The notes under the pieces: model-generated | Database searches by the model: none | What the model saw: the letters and a program-made list of their open reading frames with translations, nothing else | What the model was told of the DNA's origin: nothing | Part shown: piece after piece, positions 1 through 6,591 of the stretch | Numbering within the stretch: position 1 is the first letter of the stretch | Layout: the number at the start of each line of letters is the position of its first letter | Position numbers and translations under genes: made by a program | Assembly (NCBI GenBank): GCA_016297855.1 | Contig: JAEDFW010000041.1 | Coordinates: 1 to 14,213 of the forward strand | Direction of reading: 5' to 3' | DNA: 14,213 nt | Source of the DNA: Oscillospiraceae bacterium | GTDB lineage: Bacteria; Bacillota; Clostridia; Oscillospirales; Oscillospiraceae

Positions 1-275
1 CCATCGACGGCGAAATGCAGTTTGACGCGGCGGTCTCCCCTGTCGTCGGTCAGCTGAAGTTCCCCGGCAGCTCTGTCGCCGGTTACGCCAACACGTTCAT
101 CTTCCCGTGCATCGAGGCCGGCAACATCGGCTACAAGATCGCCCAGCGTCTGGGCGGCTTCGAAGCCTACGGCCCCATTCTGCAGGGTCTGAACGCGCCC
201 ATCAACGATTTGTCTCGCGGCTGCAACGCTGATGAGGTCTACAAGATGGCCATCATCACCGCAGGCATGGCCTGA
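1..275 (+). CDS. pta: Phosphate acetyltransferase, C-terminal part (truncated by window start)
   Basis: Only the last 90 or so codons are visible; the reading frame is open to the left edge and ends with TGA at 273-275. The visible protein carries the C-terminal block of the phosphotransacetylase family: DGEMQFDAAV, then PGSSVAGYAN, EAGNIGYKIAQRLGGFEA, GPILQGLN and NDLSRGC. Pta interconverts acetyl-CoA plus phosphate and acetyl phosphate plus CoA in the cytoplasm, the first step of acetate formation with ATP gain in fermenting Clostridia. The usual partner acetate kinase is not found downstream; it could lie upstream, outside the window. A hairpin at 343-368 followed by a T-rich stretch probably ends its transcript. 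The family call is firm because several conserved blocks run in the right order. Confidence 0.95.
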   Translation, partial: IDGEMQFDAAVSPVVGQLKFPGSSVAGYANTFIFPCIEAGNIGYKIAQRLGGFEAYGPILQGLNAPINDLSRGCNADEVYKMAIITAGMA

Positions 276-342
276 TCGTCCGAGCAACCTGCGCTGCAGC
301 GGTCACAACTTGTTCGGTGACCTGCGCCACCGGAAAAACTTC

Positions 343-375
343 GTGGGGAGTACGTCTGTGCTCCCCACTATTTTG
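343..375 (+). terminator. Rho-independent terminator after pta
   Basis: GTGGGGAG (343-350) and CTCCCCAC (361-368) form a perfect 8-bp stem around a 10-nt loop, followed by TATTTTGT. It lies about 70 bases after the pta stop and about 25 bases before the MATE start, so the exporter would need read-through or a promoter inside this short gap. I see no convincing promoter there. Confidence 0.75.
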
Positions 376-398
376 TCTATCACATTTGGAGTATTGCT

Positions 399-1811
399 AT
401 GAAGCTTTCAAGATATCTCGGCGACCGTCCTTTTTGGCGCGTCACACTGACGCTGGCACTGCCGGTCGCCATTCAGAACGTGCTGACAAGCTCGTTCCAG
501 CTGGTCGACACCATGATGGTCTCGCGACTGGGCGATGTGACGCTGTCCGCCGTGGGCATGGCTGCGCAGTGGGGCTGGCTGGGATTCGTCATGATCTTCG
601 GGCTTTGTTCGGGTATGTCGGTGTTCGTCTCACAGTATTGGGGGATAAAGGACTTAAAGGGCATCCGCCGCGTGCTCGGCATCGGCATTTTAAGCAGCCT
701 CGTGTTCTCGCTCGTATTTCTGCTGGTGGCGTTCTTCGCGCCGGGATGGGTGCTGCGGCTGTTCAACAAAGACGCAGCGGTCATCGCTGTGGGATGCCAG
801 TACCTGCGTATTGTCTGCTTTTCCTACCCTGCCGTGGCGCTGACGAACATCTTATCCGTGGTGCTGCGCAACACTGAGCGCGTGAAACTGCCGATGTATG
901 TCTCGATGTGCACCACCGTCGCCAATGCCATTGTCGACTACGGTCTGATCTTCGGCAAATTCGGCCTGCCGGAGCTGGGTGTGCGCGGCGCTGCGCTGGC
1001 CACCTGTATCTCGGCGTGGCTGGGTCCGGTGCTGATCCTCGTGTTCTCGGCGATTGAGAAGAACATGCTCATGGGCCCTGTCAAGGAGCTGTTGGCGTTC
1101 GGCCCAAAGAATCTCAAGCTGTTCTTCAGCCGTGCCACACCTGTCATCCTCAATGAATTTCTCTGGGCGCTTGGCATTCTGGTCTTGAATATCATCTATT
1201 CCAATCAGGGCTACGAATATTACGCCGGCATGACCATTTTCCGCACATTCGCCGATCTGGCGTTCGCGTTCTTCGTCGGCCTCGGCAATGCCTGCGTCAT
1301 CATGGTGGGCAAGTCCATCGGTCAGGGCAAGATCGCGCGCAGCATAGCAGACGCCAGGCGCTTTTCCGTGCTCACACCGCTGGCAGGGCTTCTGATCGGT
1401 CTGGTAACAATCGCGCTGCGCCATCCGCTCATCTCCATTTTCGCCACGGGTGACTCTCTTTCCGAGCTGACGCTGCACACGGCGCTGACCGTGACGGTAT
1501 TTTGCTCGCTCGAACAGATGCTGCGCAACATCCCGTATGTGCAGGTCGTGGGCGTGTTTCGTTCCGGCGGCGACACGCTGCACGGAATGTTGTATGATTT
1601 GGGAAGTCTCTGGCTCGTCGGCATTCCAGCCGCACTCATTGCCGCGCATGTGTTCCACGCGCCGTTTTTGGCCGTCGTCATAGCCGCCTATCTGTGCGAG
1701 GATATCCCGAAGACGATCTTGTGCCTGTGGCATTTTACCAGTCTGCGTTGGGTCATGCCCGTCACGCCGGAAGGCCGGGAGGGGCTCAAAAAATACAAAG
1801 AGCAACCATAG
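399..1811 (+). CDS. MATE-family multidrug/Na+(H+) antiporter-type exporter
   Basis: A 470-residue, strongly hydrophobic protein, the usual size of MATE exporters with 12 membrane helices. The N-terminus (LALPVAIQNVLTSSFQLVDT, residues 18-37) matches the family's first helix, and LGVRGAALAT (193-202) and GLGNACVIMVGKSIGQG (294-310) are typical MATE blocks that mark the two pseudo-symmetrical halves. A further GGDT motif occurs in the second half. Members export cationic drugs, metabolites or toxins across the cytoplasmic membrane, driven by ion gradients; the substrate cannot be read from the sequence. The start at 399 has a GGAG (388-391) seven bases upstream. The gene sits between pta and the BlaI/BlaR1-like operon and is bounded by hairpin terminators on both sides, so it looks like a single-gene unit. 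No regulator can be assigned; the nearby repressor has its own promoter beyond the terminator. Confidence 0.93.
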   Translation: MKLSRYLGDRPFWRVTLTLALPVAIQNVLTSSFQLVDTMMVSRLGDVTLSAVGMAAQWGWLGFVMIFGLCSGMSVFVSQYWGIKDLKGIRRVLGIGILSSLVFSLVFLLVAFFAPGWVLRLFNKDAAVIAVGCQYLRIVCFSYPAVALTNILSVVLRNTERVKLPMYVSMCTTVANAIVDYGLIFGKFGLPELGVRGAALATCISAWLGPVLILVFSAIEKNMLMGPVKELLAFGPKNLKLFFSRATPVILNEFLWALGILVLNIIYSNQGYEYYAGMTIFRTFADLAFAFFVGLGNACVIMVGKSIGQGKIARSIADARRFSVLTPLAGLLIGLVTIALRHPLISIFATGDSLSELTLHTALTVTVFCSLEQMLRNIPYVQVVGVFRSGGDTLHGMLYDLGSLWLVGIPAALIAAHVFHAPFLAVVIAAYLCEDIPKTILCLWHFTSLRWVMPVTPEGREGLKKYKEQP

Positions 1812-1817
1812 CCTGTT

Positions 1818-1847
1818 CCGCCCGTGGCAATCGCCCCGGGCGGTTTT
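1818..1847 (+). terminator. Rho-independent terminator after the MATE gene
   Basis: CCGCCCG (1818-1824) pairs with CGGGCGG (1837-1843) across a 12-nt loop, followed directly by TTTT. It starts 6 bases after the MATE stop codon and ends 13 bases before the -35 box of the next operon, separating the two transcripts. Confidence 0.85.
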
Positions 1848-1860
1848 ATACGGAAAAAGG

Positions 1861-1889
1861 TTGACATTTTGTTCTACATATTGTAGAAT
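1861..1889 (+). promoter_or_regulatory. Sigma-A-type promoter of the BlaI/BlaR1-like operon
   Basis: A consensus -35 box TTGACA (1861-1866), a 17-base spacer, and a near-consensus -10 box TAGAAT (1884-1889). Transcription would begin near 1896. The first BlaI-type operator overlaps the -10 box and the second covers the expected start point, which explains how the repressor would block its own operon. Confidence 0.85.
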
Positions 1890-1907
1890 ATACTACACAA
1901 TGTAGAA
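1872..1907 (+). promoter_or_regulatory. Two tandem BlaI/MecI-type operators
   Basis: Site 1 is a perfect 7-3-7 inverted repeat, TTCTACA-TAT-TGTAGAA (1872-1888). Site 2, TACTACA-CAA-TGTAGAA (1891-1907), keeps the CTACA/TGTAG core with one mismatched pair. Their centres are 19 bases apart, about two helical turns. The TACA...TGTA core is the known recognition element of BlaI/MecI/CopY repressors. In the sites I know the spacer between half-sites is two bases; here it is three. The sites lie on and just after the promoter of the BlaI-like gene, as expected for autorepression. Confidence 0.85.
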
Positions 1908-1920
1908 TGGAGGTCATGCC

Positions 1921-2286
1921 ATGCGAGCCTATCAAATGGGTCCCATCGAGTCGCGCTTCGCAGACATCATCTGGGCGCACGAGCCGCTTTCCTCTTCGCA
2001 GCTCGCGGCGTACAGTCTTGCAGAGCTGGGCTGGAAAAAGACCACGTCGTATACCGTTCTGCGCAGGCTCTGTGACAAGGGGCTGTTTCAGAACGAAAAC
2101 GGCACGGTCACATCACGCATTTCCAAACAGGACTACGCCGCGATGCAGTCCGAACGGTTCGTCGATGAAGCGTTTTCCGGCTCGCTTCCGGCGTTTCTGG
2201 CGGCGTTTACCTCGAGACGAAAGCTCTCTGCGGAGGAAGCCGCGCAGCTGCGCGCACTCGTTGCGCAATACGAGGAGGATAGCTGA
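1921..2286 (+). CDS. BlaI/MecI-family winged-helix repressor
   Basis: A 121-residue protein, the normal length for BlaI/MecI/CopY repressors. The N-terminal half is the winged helix: ESRFADIIWAHEPLSSSQLA, then GWKKTTSYTVLRRLCDKGLF, the recognition-helix region, and the wing NENGTVTSRIS. The C-terminal third is helical and would form the dimer that is cut when the partner protease is activated. GGAGG (1909-1913) sits seven bases before the chosen ATG; an overlapping ATG at 1907 opens another frame and has no such site. The stop overlaps the next start (TGATG), so the two proteins are translationally coupled. Two operators in its promoter indicate autoregulation. Its other targets are not visible; copper-responsive CopY-like roles are less likely because no C-terminal metal-binding Cys-X-Cys pairs are present. 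Confidence 0.93.
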   Translation: MRAYQMGPIESRFADIIWAHEPLSSSQLAAYSLAELGWKKTTSYTVLRRLCDKGLFQNENGTVTSRISKQDYAAMQSERFVDEAFSGSLPAFLAAFTSRRKLSAEEAAQLRALVAQYEEDS

Positions 2287-3578
2287 TGGAAACGGTATTT
2301 TTGTATGTGCTCAATCAGAACGCGGCGGCAAGCTGGCTGATCCTTGCAGTCGTTTTACTGCGATTAGCACTTAAAAAAGCGCCGAAGAAGTACTGTTGCG
2401 CACTGTGGGCGCTGGTTGGCGTGCGGCTGCTGCTGCCGCTGGGACTCACAAGCCGGTGGAGCTTGCTGCCAAGCGCGCAGCTCGTCTCGCCCGACATGCT
2501 CTACGCGAAAAACCCCACGGTCGACACCGGCGTTTCAAGCCTGAACGCGCTTGTCAATCCCATCGTCTCCCACTCGCTGGCGGCTGACGGGCTTACCAGC
2601 GTCAATCCTGCGCAGATCCTCTCGTTTCTGGCAGGCTGCCTATGGATGGCTGGCATGGCTGCAATGCTTTTGTGGGCGCTTGTAAGCTGTTTGCTTCTGT
2701 GCAGAAAAACGGCGCAGGCTGTCTGCCTGCGCGATAATATCTGGCTGTGCGACCGCGTTGCAGCACCGTTCATCTTCGGCATTTTCCGCCCACGCATCAT
2801 TCTTCCGTCCGATCTGCCAGAATCGGATATGACGTATGTACTTGCGCACGAGCGCGCGCATCTGCAGCGCGGCGACCATATTGCCAAGCCGCTGGGCTTT
2901 GGGCTTCTGGCGCTGCACTGGTTTAACCCGCTCGTGTGGCTGGCGTATTGCCTGTTCTGCCGCGATCTTGAGCTATCCTGCGACGAGCGCGTGCTGCTGG
3001 ATGCCGATACAGCCTACCGAAAATCATACGCAGGCGCGCTCATCGACTGCAGCGCGCCGCGCCATATGAGCGCATACCCGCTGGCTTTCGGCGAGGTGGG
3101 CGTAAAAGCGCGTGTCATGGCGGCTTTGCACTACAAAAAGCCCACATGGTGGGTCGGCGCTTCAGCACTGGCCGTCTGCGCGCTCACGGCTGTTTGCTTT
3201 CTGACCAGCCCCACGGGCAGCCCACTGCAGGATGCTTCTGCGGACAATGCGTGCATTTCCGCAACGGTCGAAAGCCAGGGCAATCGCTATGATATGACAG
3301 CAGGCGCATCTTTGGAGTATGCGCAGGAGTGGCTTTCCTATGTGCGCGTGGGCCGCGCGGCCGTCTCGCCCGACCGCTCGGAAAGCCGCGCCGCTGAAAA
3401 CACGCTGACACTGTATTACGCCAAAGGCAACCCAATCAGCTACCACTTCAACCGCGCCTGCACGCAGGTGTGGGTGGAGGACGGCGTAAAACCGACGCTC
3501 ACGCGTACGGTGTATAACCCCGAGCTTGTGCGGCAGTTTTTCCAGAGCCGCATTGAAGCACCCGCCGGACCGGAATAA
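2286..3578 (+). CDS. BlaR1-like M56 membrane metallopeptidase with an unassigned extracytoplasmic tail
   Basis: A 430-residue membrane protein of peptidase family M56. Hydrophobic segments lie near residues 13-30, 38-54, 113-138, 202-222 and 287-307. The zinc site is H188-E-R-A-H192 (LAHERAHLQRGDH), with the downstream acidic motif ELSCDE (229-234) typical of BlaR1 and MecR1. In those proteins an outside sensor binds the antibiotic, the M56 domain is activated and the BlaI/MecI repressor is cleaved. Here the part after the last helix (about 308-430) is only some 120 residues long and contains no SxxK serine-penicillin-binding motif, so a beta-lactam-acylated sensor is missing. It has two cysteines (C323, C392) and aromatic-rich segments such as LTLYYAKGNPISYHF; I do not recognise the fold. 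It overlaps the repressor gene by one base, and no beta-lactamase gene is adjacent. Family and protease role are firm; the signal sensed is unknown. Confidence 0.9.
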   Translation: METVFLYVLNQNAAASWLILAVVLLRLALKKAPKKYCCALWALVGVRLLLPLGLTSRWSLLPSAQLVSPDMLYAKNPTVDTGVSSLNALVNPIVSHSLAADGLTSVNPAQILSFLAGCLWMAGMAAMLLWALVSCLLLCRKTAQAVCLRDNIWLCDRVAAPFIFGIFRPRIILPSDLPESDMTYVLAHERAHLQRGDHIAKPLGFGLLALHWFNPLVWLAYCLFCRDLELSCDERVLLDADTAYRKSYAGALIDCSAPRHMSAYPLAFGEVGVKARVMAALHYKKPTWWVGASALAVCALTAVCFLTSPTGSPLQDASADNACISATVESQGNRYDMTAGASLEYAQEWLSYVRVGRAAVSPDRSESRAAENTLTLYYAKGNPISYHFNRACTQVWVEDGVKPTLTRTVYNPELVRQFFQSRIEAPAGPE

Positions 3579-3580
3579 CA

Positions 3581-3616
3581 AAACGAGTGCCGAACCAAAT
3601 GGTTCGGCATTCGTTT
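3581..3616. terminator. Bidirectional terminator between convergent operons
   Basis: A 16-bp stem (3581-3596 with 3601-3616), perfect but for one G-T pair, closed by the loop AAAT. The core is TGCCGAACC/GGTTCGGCA flanked by A-tracts and T-tracts, so the hairpin ends in T-rich sequence on both strands (especially CGTTTTGTTATT on the - strand). It lies between the BlaR1-like stop (3578) and the copA stop (3631) and would stop both converging transcripts. Confidence 0.88.
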
Positions 3617-3630
3617 ATGTGCGCAGCGCA

Positions 3631-3840
3631 TCACTGCACAGATGTGACGGTATAGTCCTGCGCCTCCACAGCTTTTTTCAGAACGTCGTCAGCCACCGCA
3701 GCGCTCAGCGTCACGACCGCAGTGCCTGTCTCGTGGCTCACATCCGCAGACACCACCTCCGGCAGCGCCTCAAGTGCCTTTTTGACCCGCGCAGAGCAAT
3801 GGCCGCACATCATGCCCTCAATTTTCAGTGTTTTCTGCAT
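3631..3840 (-). CDS. copZ: Possible separate CopZ-like copper chaperone from an internal in-frame start in copA
   Basis: Starting at the ATG of copA codon 767, the same frame encodes a 69-residue protein that is a complete HMA domain: MQKTLKIEGMMCGHC..., ending at the copA stop. C12 and C15 of the short product would bind Cu(I). The upstream AAGGAGG lies eight bases from this ATG, as good a ribosome site as any in the window, and there is no reason for it inside an ordinary coding sequence unless it is used or is a relic. CopZ proteins carry Cu(I) to CopA and to copper-sensing repressors. Either both a CopA-CopZ fusion and free CopZ are made, or the site is left over from two genes that fused in frame. 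The sequence cannot decide between these. Confidence 0.45.
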   Translation of the reverse strand: MQKTLKIEGMMCGHCSARVKKALEALPEVVSADVSHETGTAVVTLSAAVADDVLKKAVEAQDYTVTSVQ

Positions 3841-6138
3841 CGTCTTTTCCTCCTTGTGTCTGATTTTATAGTTTCGATCTCCGCTGGCGTCGCGCAGCCG
3901 GAACAGATTGAGCCGCAGTGCGTTGGTGACCACGCAGAAACTCGACAGGCTCATAGCTGCCGCTCCGAACATGGGACTGAGCGTCAGTCCCAGCGGAATG
4001 AACACACCGGCTGCCAGTGGGATACCGATGGTGTTGTAGAAAAACGCCCAGAACAGGTTCTGGTGAATGATGCGCAGCGTGGCGCGGCTGAGCCGGATGG
4101 CGGCGGGCACGTCGGTGAGACGGCTGTTCATCAGAACCACGTCCGCCGCGTCGATGGCCACGTCCGTGCCTGCACCGATGGCGACGCCCAGATCCGCCTG
4201 CGTAAGCGCGGGCGCGTCGTTGATGCCGTCACCCACCATCGCCACCCTGCCTTTTCGCTGTAGGGAGCGGATGACATCCTGCTTGCCGTCTGGCAGCACC
4301 CCGGCCACAACCTCGTCCACACCGGTCTGTGCACCGATGGCCATTGCCGTGCGCTCGTTGTCTCCCGTCAGCATGACCACATGGATGCCCATGTTCTTGA
4401 GCTCGCGCACGGCCTGCGGACTGTCTGATTTGATGACGTCCGCCACGGCAATGACACCGAGGAGCTTTCCATCACGGCTGAAAAAGAGCGGCGTTTTGCC
4501 CTGCCCTGCCAGCTGTTCCGCCTGCGCCCGCAAATCATCCGGAACACTCGCCTGCATGCCGATCAGCGCCAGGTTGCCGCCGGTCAGCATTTTGCCGTCA
4601 TACCGCCCCGTCAGGCCGTTGCCGGGCAGCGCGCGGAAATCCGTGACCTCCCCGAACGCAAGCGACTGCTCCTGCGCCCGCTGTAAAATGGCACGCGCAA
4701 GCGGATGCTCACTCTTCTGTTCCAGCGCCGCGGCAAGCGTGAGCAGCTCCTGCTCGCCAACGCCCGGTGCTTCAAGCACGTCCGTCACGCGCGGCTGACC
4801 GCTGGTGATGGTGCCGGTCTTGTCCAGCGCCACAATCTGCACACGCCCGGCCTGCTCCAGCGAGGCAGCGGTCTTAAACAAAATTCCGTTTTTCGCGCCC
4901 ATACCGCTGCCCACCATAATGGCCACCGGCGTGGCAAGCCCCAGCGCACACGGGCAGCTGATGACAAGCACCGAAATCCCACGCGCGAGCGCGTAACCCA
5001 CGCTCTTCCCGAAAAGCAGCCAGACCGTAACGGTCACGGCGGCAATGGCGATGACCACAGGCACAAACACGCCCGAAACCTTGTCGGCAATTTTGGCTAT
5101 GGGCGCTTTTGTCGCAGCCGCGTCGGAGACCATGCGAATGATCTGCGAAAGCGTCGTGTCCTCGCCCACACGCGTGGCACGGCACTGTAAAAAGCCCGAC
5201 TGATTCACCGTGGCGGCGGAGACGGTGTCACCGGGTGCTTTATCCGCCGGGATACTCTCGCCGGTGAGCGCGGATTCATTCACCGCACTCTCGCCGGAAA
5301 GCACCACGCCGTCAACCGGAATGCTCTCGCCGGGGCGTACCACAAAGACGTCGTCTTTGTGTACCTGCCCGATGGGCACCTCCATTTCCGTGCCGCCGCG
5401 CAGCACAGTGGCAGTCTTTGGCGCGAGCTTCATGAGACTTTTGAGCGCGTCGGTGGTCTTGCCCTTGGCGCGCGCTTCCAGCATTTTTCCAACGGTGATG
5501 AGTGTCAGGATCATGCCCGCCGACTCAAAATAGAATTCCATCATGCAGTCCATGACGGCATCCATATCCCCGCTCACCTGCGCTGCGGTCATGGCAAACA
5601 GCGCATAGGTGCTGTAGATGAACGCCGCCGAAGCGCCCAGCGCAACAAGCGTGTCCATATTGGGCGCGCGATGCCACAGGCTTTTGAAGCCCGAGATAAA
5701 AAACCGCTGGTTGACGAACATGATACAGACCGTCAGCAGCAGCTGTGTCAGTCCCATGGCCACATGGTTGTCCGTGAAAAACGCCGGCAGCGGCCAACCC
5801 CACATCATGTGCCCCATCGAGAAATACATGAGCATGAGCAAAAGAACCACCGAGACAATCAGCCGCCGCTTGAGCGCCGGCGTCTCGCGGTCGCGCAACG
5901 CATCGGCGGAGTCCGCCGCCATCTGCTTTTCTGCCGCCGCAGTCTTCTTTGACGCGCCGTAGCCCGCAGCCTCGACCGCCTCGATGATTTGCTGCTCGTC
6001 AGCCGTGCCCTCGACGCCCATGGCGTTTGTCAGCAGACTCACCGAGCACGATGTGACGCCCGGCACCTTTGACACGGCCTTTTCCACTCTGGCGCTGCAG
6101 GCCGCGCAGCTCATGCCAGTGATGTTGTATTGTTCCAT
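3631..6138 (-). CDS. copA: Cu(I)-exporting P1B-1 ATPase CopA with a C-terminal CopZ-like domain
   Basis: An 835-residue heavy-metal P-type ATPase. In order: N-terminal HMA domain with GMSCAAC (C11, C14); membrane helices; actuator loop TGE (292-294); CPC metal-site motif (395-397); phosphorylation motif DKTGT (D439); HP motif (H478-P479); TGDN (591-594); hinge GDGINDAP (636-643). YN (701-702) and MxxSS (729-733) in the last helices are the signature of Cu(I) transporters, so Zn/Cd export is unlikely. It pumps Cu(I) out of the cytoplasm. After the last helix a 17-residue polar linker (about 750-766) leads to a second HMA domain with GMMCGHC (C778, C781), the form usually seen in free CopZ chaperones. 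The linker contains a strong Shine-Dalgarno sequence before Met767, so CopZ may also be made alone. The gene start has GGAGG just upstream. It lies 51 bases after csoR under the same CsoR-controlled promoter. Confidence 0.97.
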   Translation of the reverse strand: MEQYNITGMSCAACSARVEKAVSKVPGVTSCSVSLLTNAMGVEGTADEQQIIEAVEAAGYGASKKTAAAEKQMAADSADALRDRETPALKRRLIVSVVLLLMLMYFSMGHMMWGWPLPAFFTDNHVAMGLTQLLLTVCIMFVNQRFFISGFKSLWHRAPNMDTLVALGASAAFIYSTYALFAMTAAQVSGDMDAVMDCMMEFYFESAGMILTLITVGKMLEARAKGKTTDALKSLMKLAPKTATVLRGGTEMEVPIGQVHKDDVFVVRPGESIPVDGVVLSGESAVNESALTGESIPADKAPGDTVSAATVNQSGFLQCRATRVGEDTTLSQIIRMVSDAAATKAPIAKIADKVSGVFVPVVIAIAAVTVTVWLLFGKSVGYALARGISVLVISCPCALGLATPVAIMVGSGMGAKNGILFKTAASLEQAGRVQIVALDKTGTITSGQPRVTDVLEAPGVGEQELLTLAAALEQKSEHPLARAILQRAQEQSLAFGEVTDFRALPGNGLTGRYDGKMLTGGNLALIGMQASVPDDLRAQAEQLAGQGKTPLFFSRDGKLLGVIAVADVIKSDSPQAVRELKNMGIHVVMLTGDNERTAMAIGAQTGVDEVVAGVLPDGKQDVIRSLQRKGRVAMVGDGINDAPALTQADLGVAIGAGTDVAIDAADVVLMNSRLTDVPAAIRLSRATLRIIHQNLFWAFFYNTIGIPLAAGVFIPLGLTLSPMFGAAAMSLSSFCVVTNALRLNLFRLRDASGDRNYKIRHKEEKTMQKTLKIEGMMCGHCSARVKKALEALPEVVSADVSHETGTAVVTLSAAVADDVLKKAVEAQDYTVTSVQ
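3849..3855 (-). promoter_or_regulatory. Internal Shine-Dalgarno site in copA, before the CopZ-like domain
   Basis: The - strand reads AAGGAGG followed by AAAAGACG and then ATG (3840-3838), giving an eight-base spacer. It lies in the codons of the polar linker HKEEKT, just after the last membrane helix of CopA. Match and spacing are near ideal for Bacillota. Confidence 0.6.
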
Positions 6139-6189
6139 CGCTTCCTCCCGAGATCCGGTCTTTGCGTAGTTTCCCGCATCTGCTGTTTT

Positions 6190-6480
6190 TTATTTCATCA
6201 GCTTCTGCAGTATGACGACCAGCTCGTCAATAATCTCATCGTTTCCGGCGCGGATATCGTCGGCCACGCAGGTACGGACGTGGTTGGCCAGCAGTTCTTT
6301 ATTGAATGCGTTCACCGCCGCCGTCACCGCTGCTGATTGCATCAAAATATCCGTACAATATGCGCCGCGCTCGACCATGCCTCGGATGCCCCGGATCTGG
6401 CCCTCGATGCGGCTGAGGCGGTTAAGCAGGTGTTTGATTTCTTCCTGTGAGCGCTGTTTTGATTGATGGCAGCAGTCCAT
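6190..6480 (-). CDS. csoR: CsoR-family Cu(I)-responsive repressor
   Basis: A 96-residue all-helical repressor of the CsoR/RcnR family, from the ATG at 6480 (MDCCHQSKQR...). The family's first-helix block LLNRLSRIEGQIRGIRGMV is present, and the Cu(I) ligands of the CsoR subgroup are visible as C42 (YCTDIL), H67 and C71 (NHVRTC, histidine four residues before cysteine). This C-H-C pattern favours copper over nickel or formaldehyde sensing. Apo-CsoR binds DNA; Cu(I) binding releases it. The open frame extends upstream to 6564, but that extension runs through the promoter and operators, so I start at 6480, where GAGG (6488-6491) lies seven bases upstream. It is followed by copA on the same transcript. 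Confidence 0.94.
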   Translation of the reverse strand: MDCCHQSKQRSQEEIKHLLNRLSRIEGQIRGIRGMVERGAYCTDILMQSAAVTAAVNAFNKELLANHVRTCVADDIRAGNDEIIDELVVILQKLMK

Positions 6481-6500
6481 ATGCCGTCCTCTCTTTCCAA

Positions 6501-6547
6501 AAATACCCCCTATGGGTATTATGACTATATACCCATAGGGGGTATTT
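6501..6547. promoter_or_regulatory. Paired mirror-image CsoR operators
   Basis: AAATACCCCCTATGGGTAT (6501-6519) and its exact reverse complement (6529-6547) flank a 9-base centre. Each arm is itself a CsoR-type pseudo-palindrome, TACCC...GGGTA with a G/C tract, like known CsoR sites. The upstream arm fills the spacer between the -35 and -10 boxes of the csoR promoter and the other covers the transcription start region, so bound CsoR would block RNA polymerase completely. Confidence 0.85.
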
Positions 6548-6552
6548 GTCAA
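6524..6552 (-). promoter_or_regulatory. Promoter of the csoR-copA operon
   Basis: On the - strand, TTGACA (6552-6547) is followed by a 17-base spacer and TATAGT (6529-6524). The spacer is occupied by one CsoR operator arm. The -35 box starts only a few bases after the dnaJ terminator, so the copper operon is transcriptionally separate from the chaperone operon. Confidence 0.88.
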
Positions 6553-6556
6553 GTAT

Positions 6557-6587
6557 GAAAACACGCCGCCTGCATAGCAGACGGCGT
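6557..6587 (-). terminator. Rho-independent terminator after dnaJ
   Basis: On the - strand, ACGCCGTCTGC (6587-6577) pairs with GCAGGCGGCGT (6573-6563) around a three-base loop, with one G-T pair, followed by GTTTTC. It begins five bases after the dnaJ stop and closes the heat-shock operon. Confidence 0.82.
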
Positions 6588-6591
6588 TCTG

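Noticed and set aside
301..322. GGTCAC...GTGACC inverted repeat after pta
   Set aside because: Only six base pairs around a long loop, with no link to a promoter or start; likely chance.
852..1805. Open frame of 317 codons on the - strand over the MATE gene
   Set aside because: Composition (Gln, Arg, His-rich, no hydrophobic core) is that of a reverse-strand shadow of a membrane protein gene.
6481..6564. N-terminal extension of csoR to an upstream start
   Set aside because: It would translate the -10 box and both operators; the start at 6480 has a ribosome site and gives the normal CsoR length.
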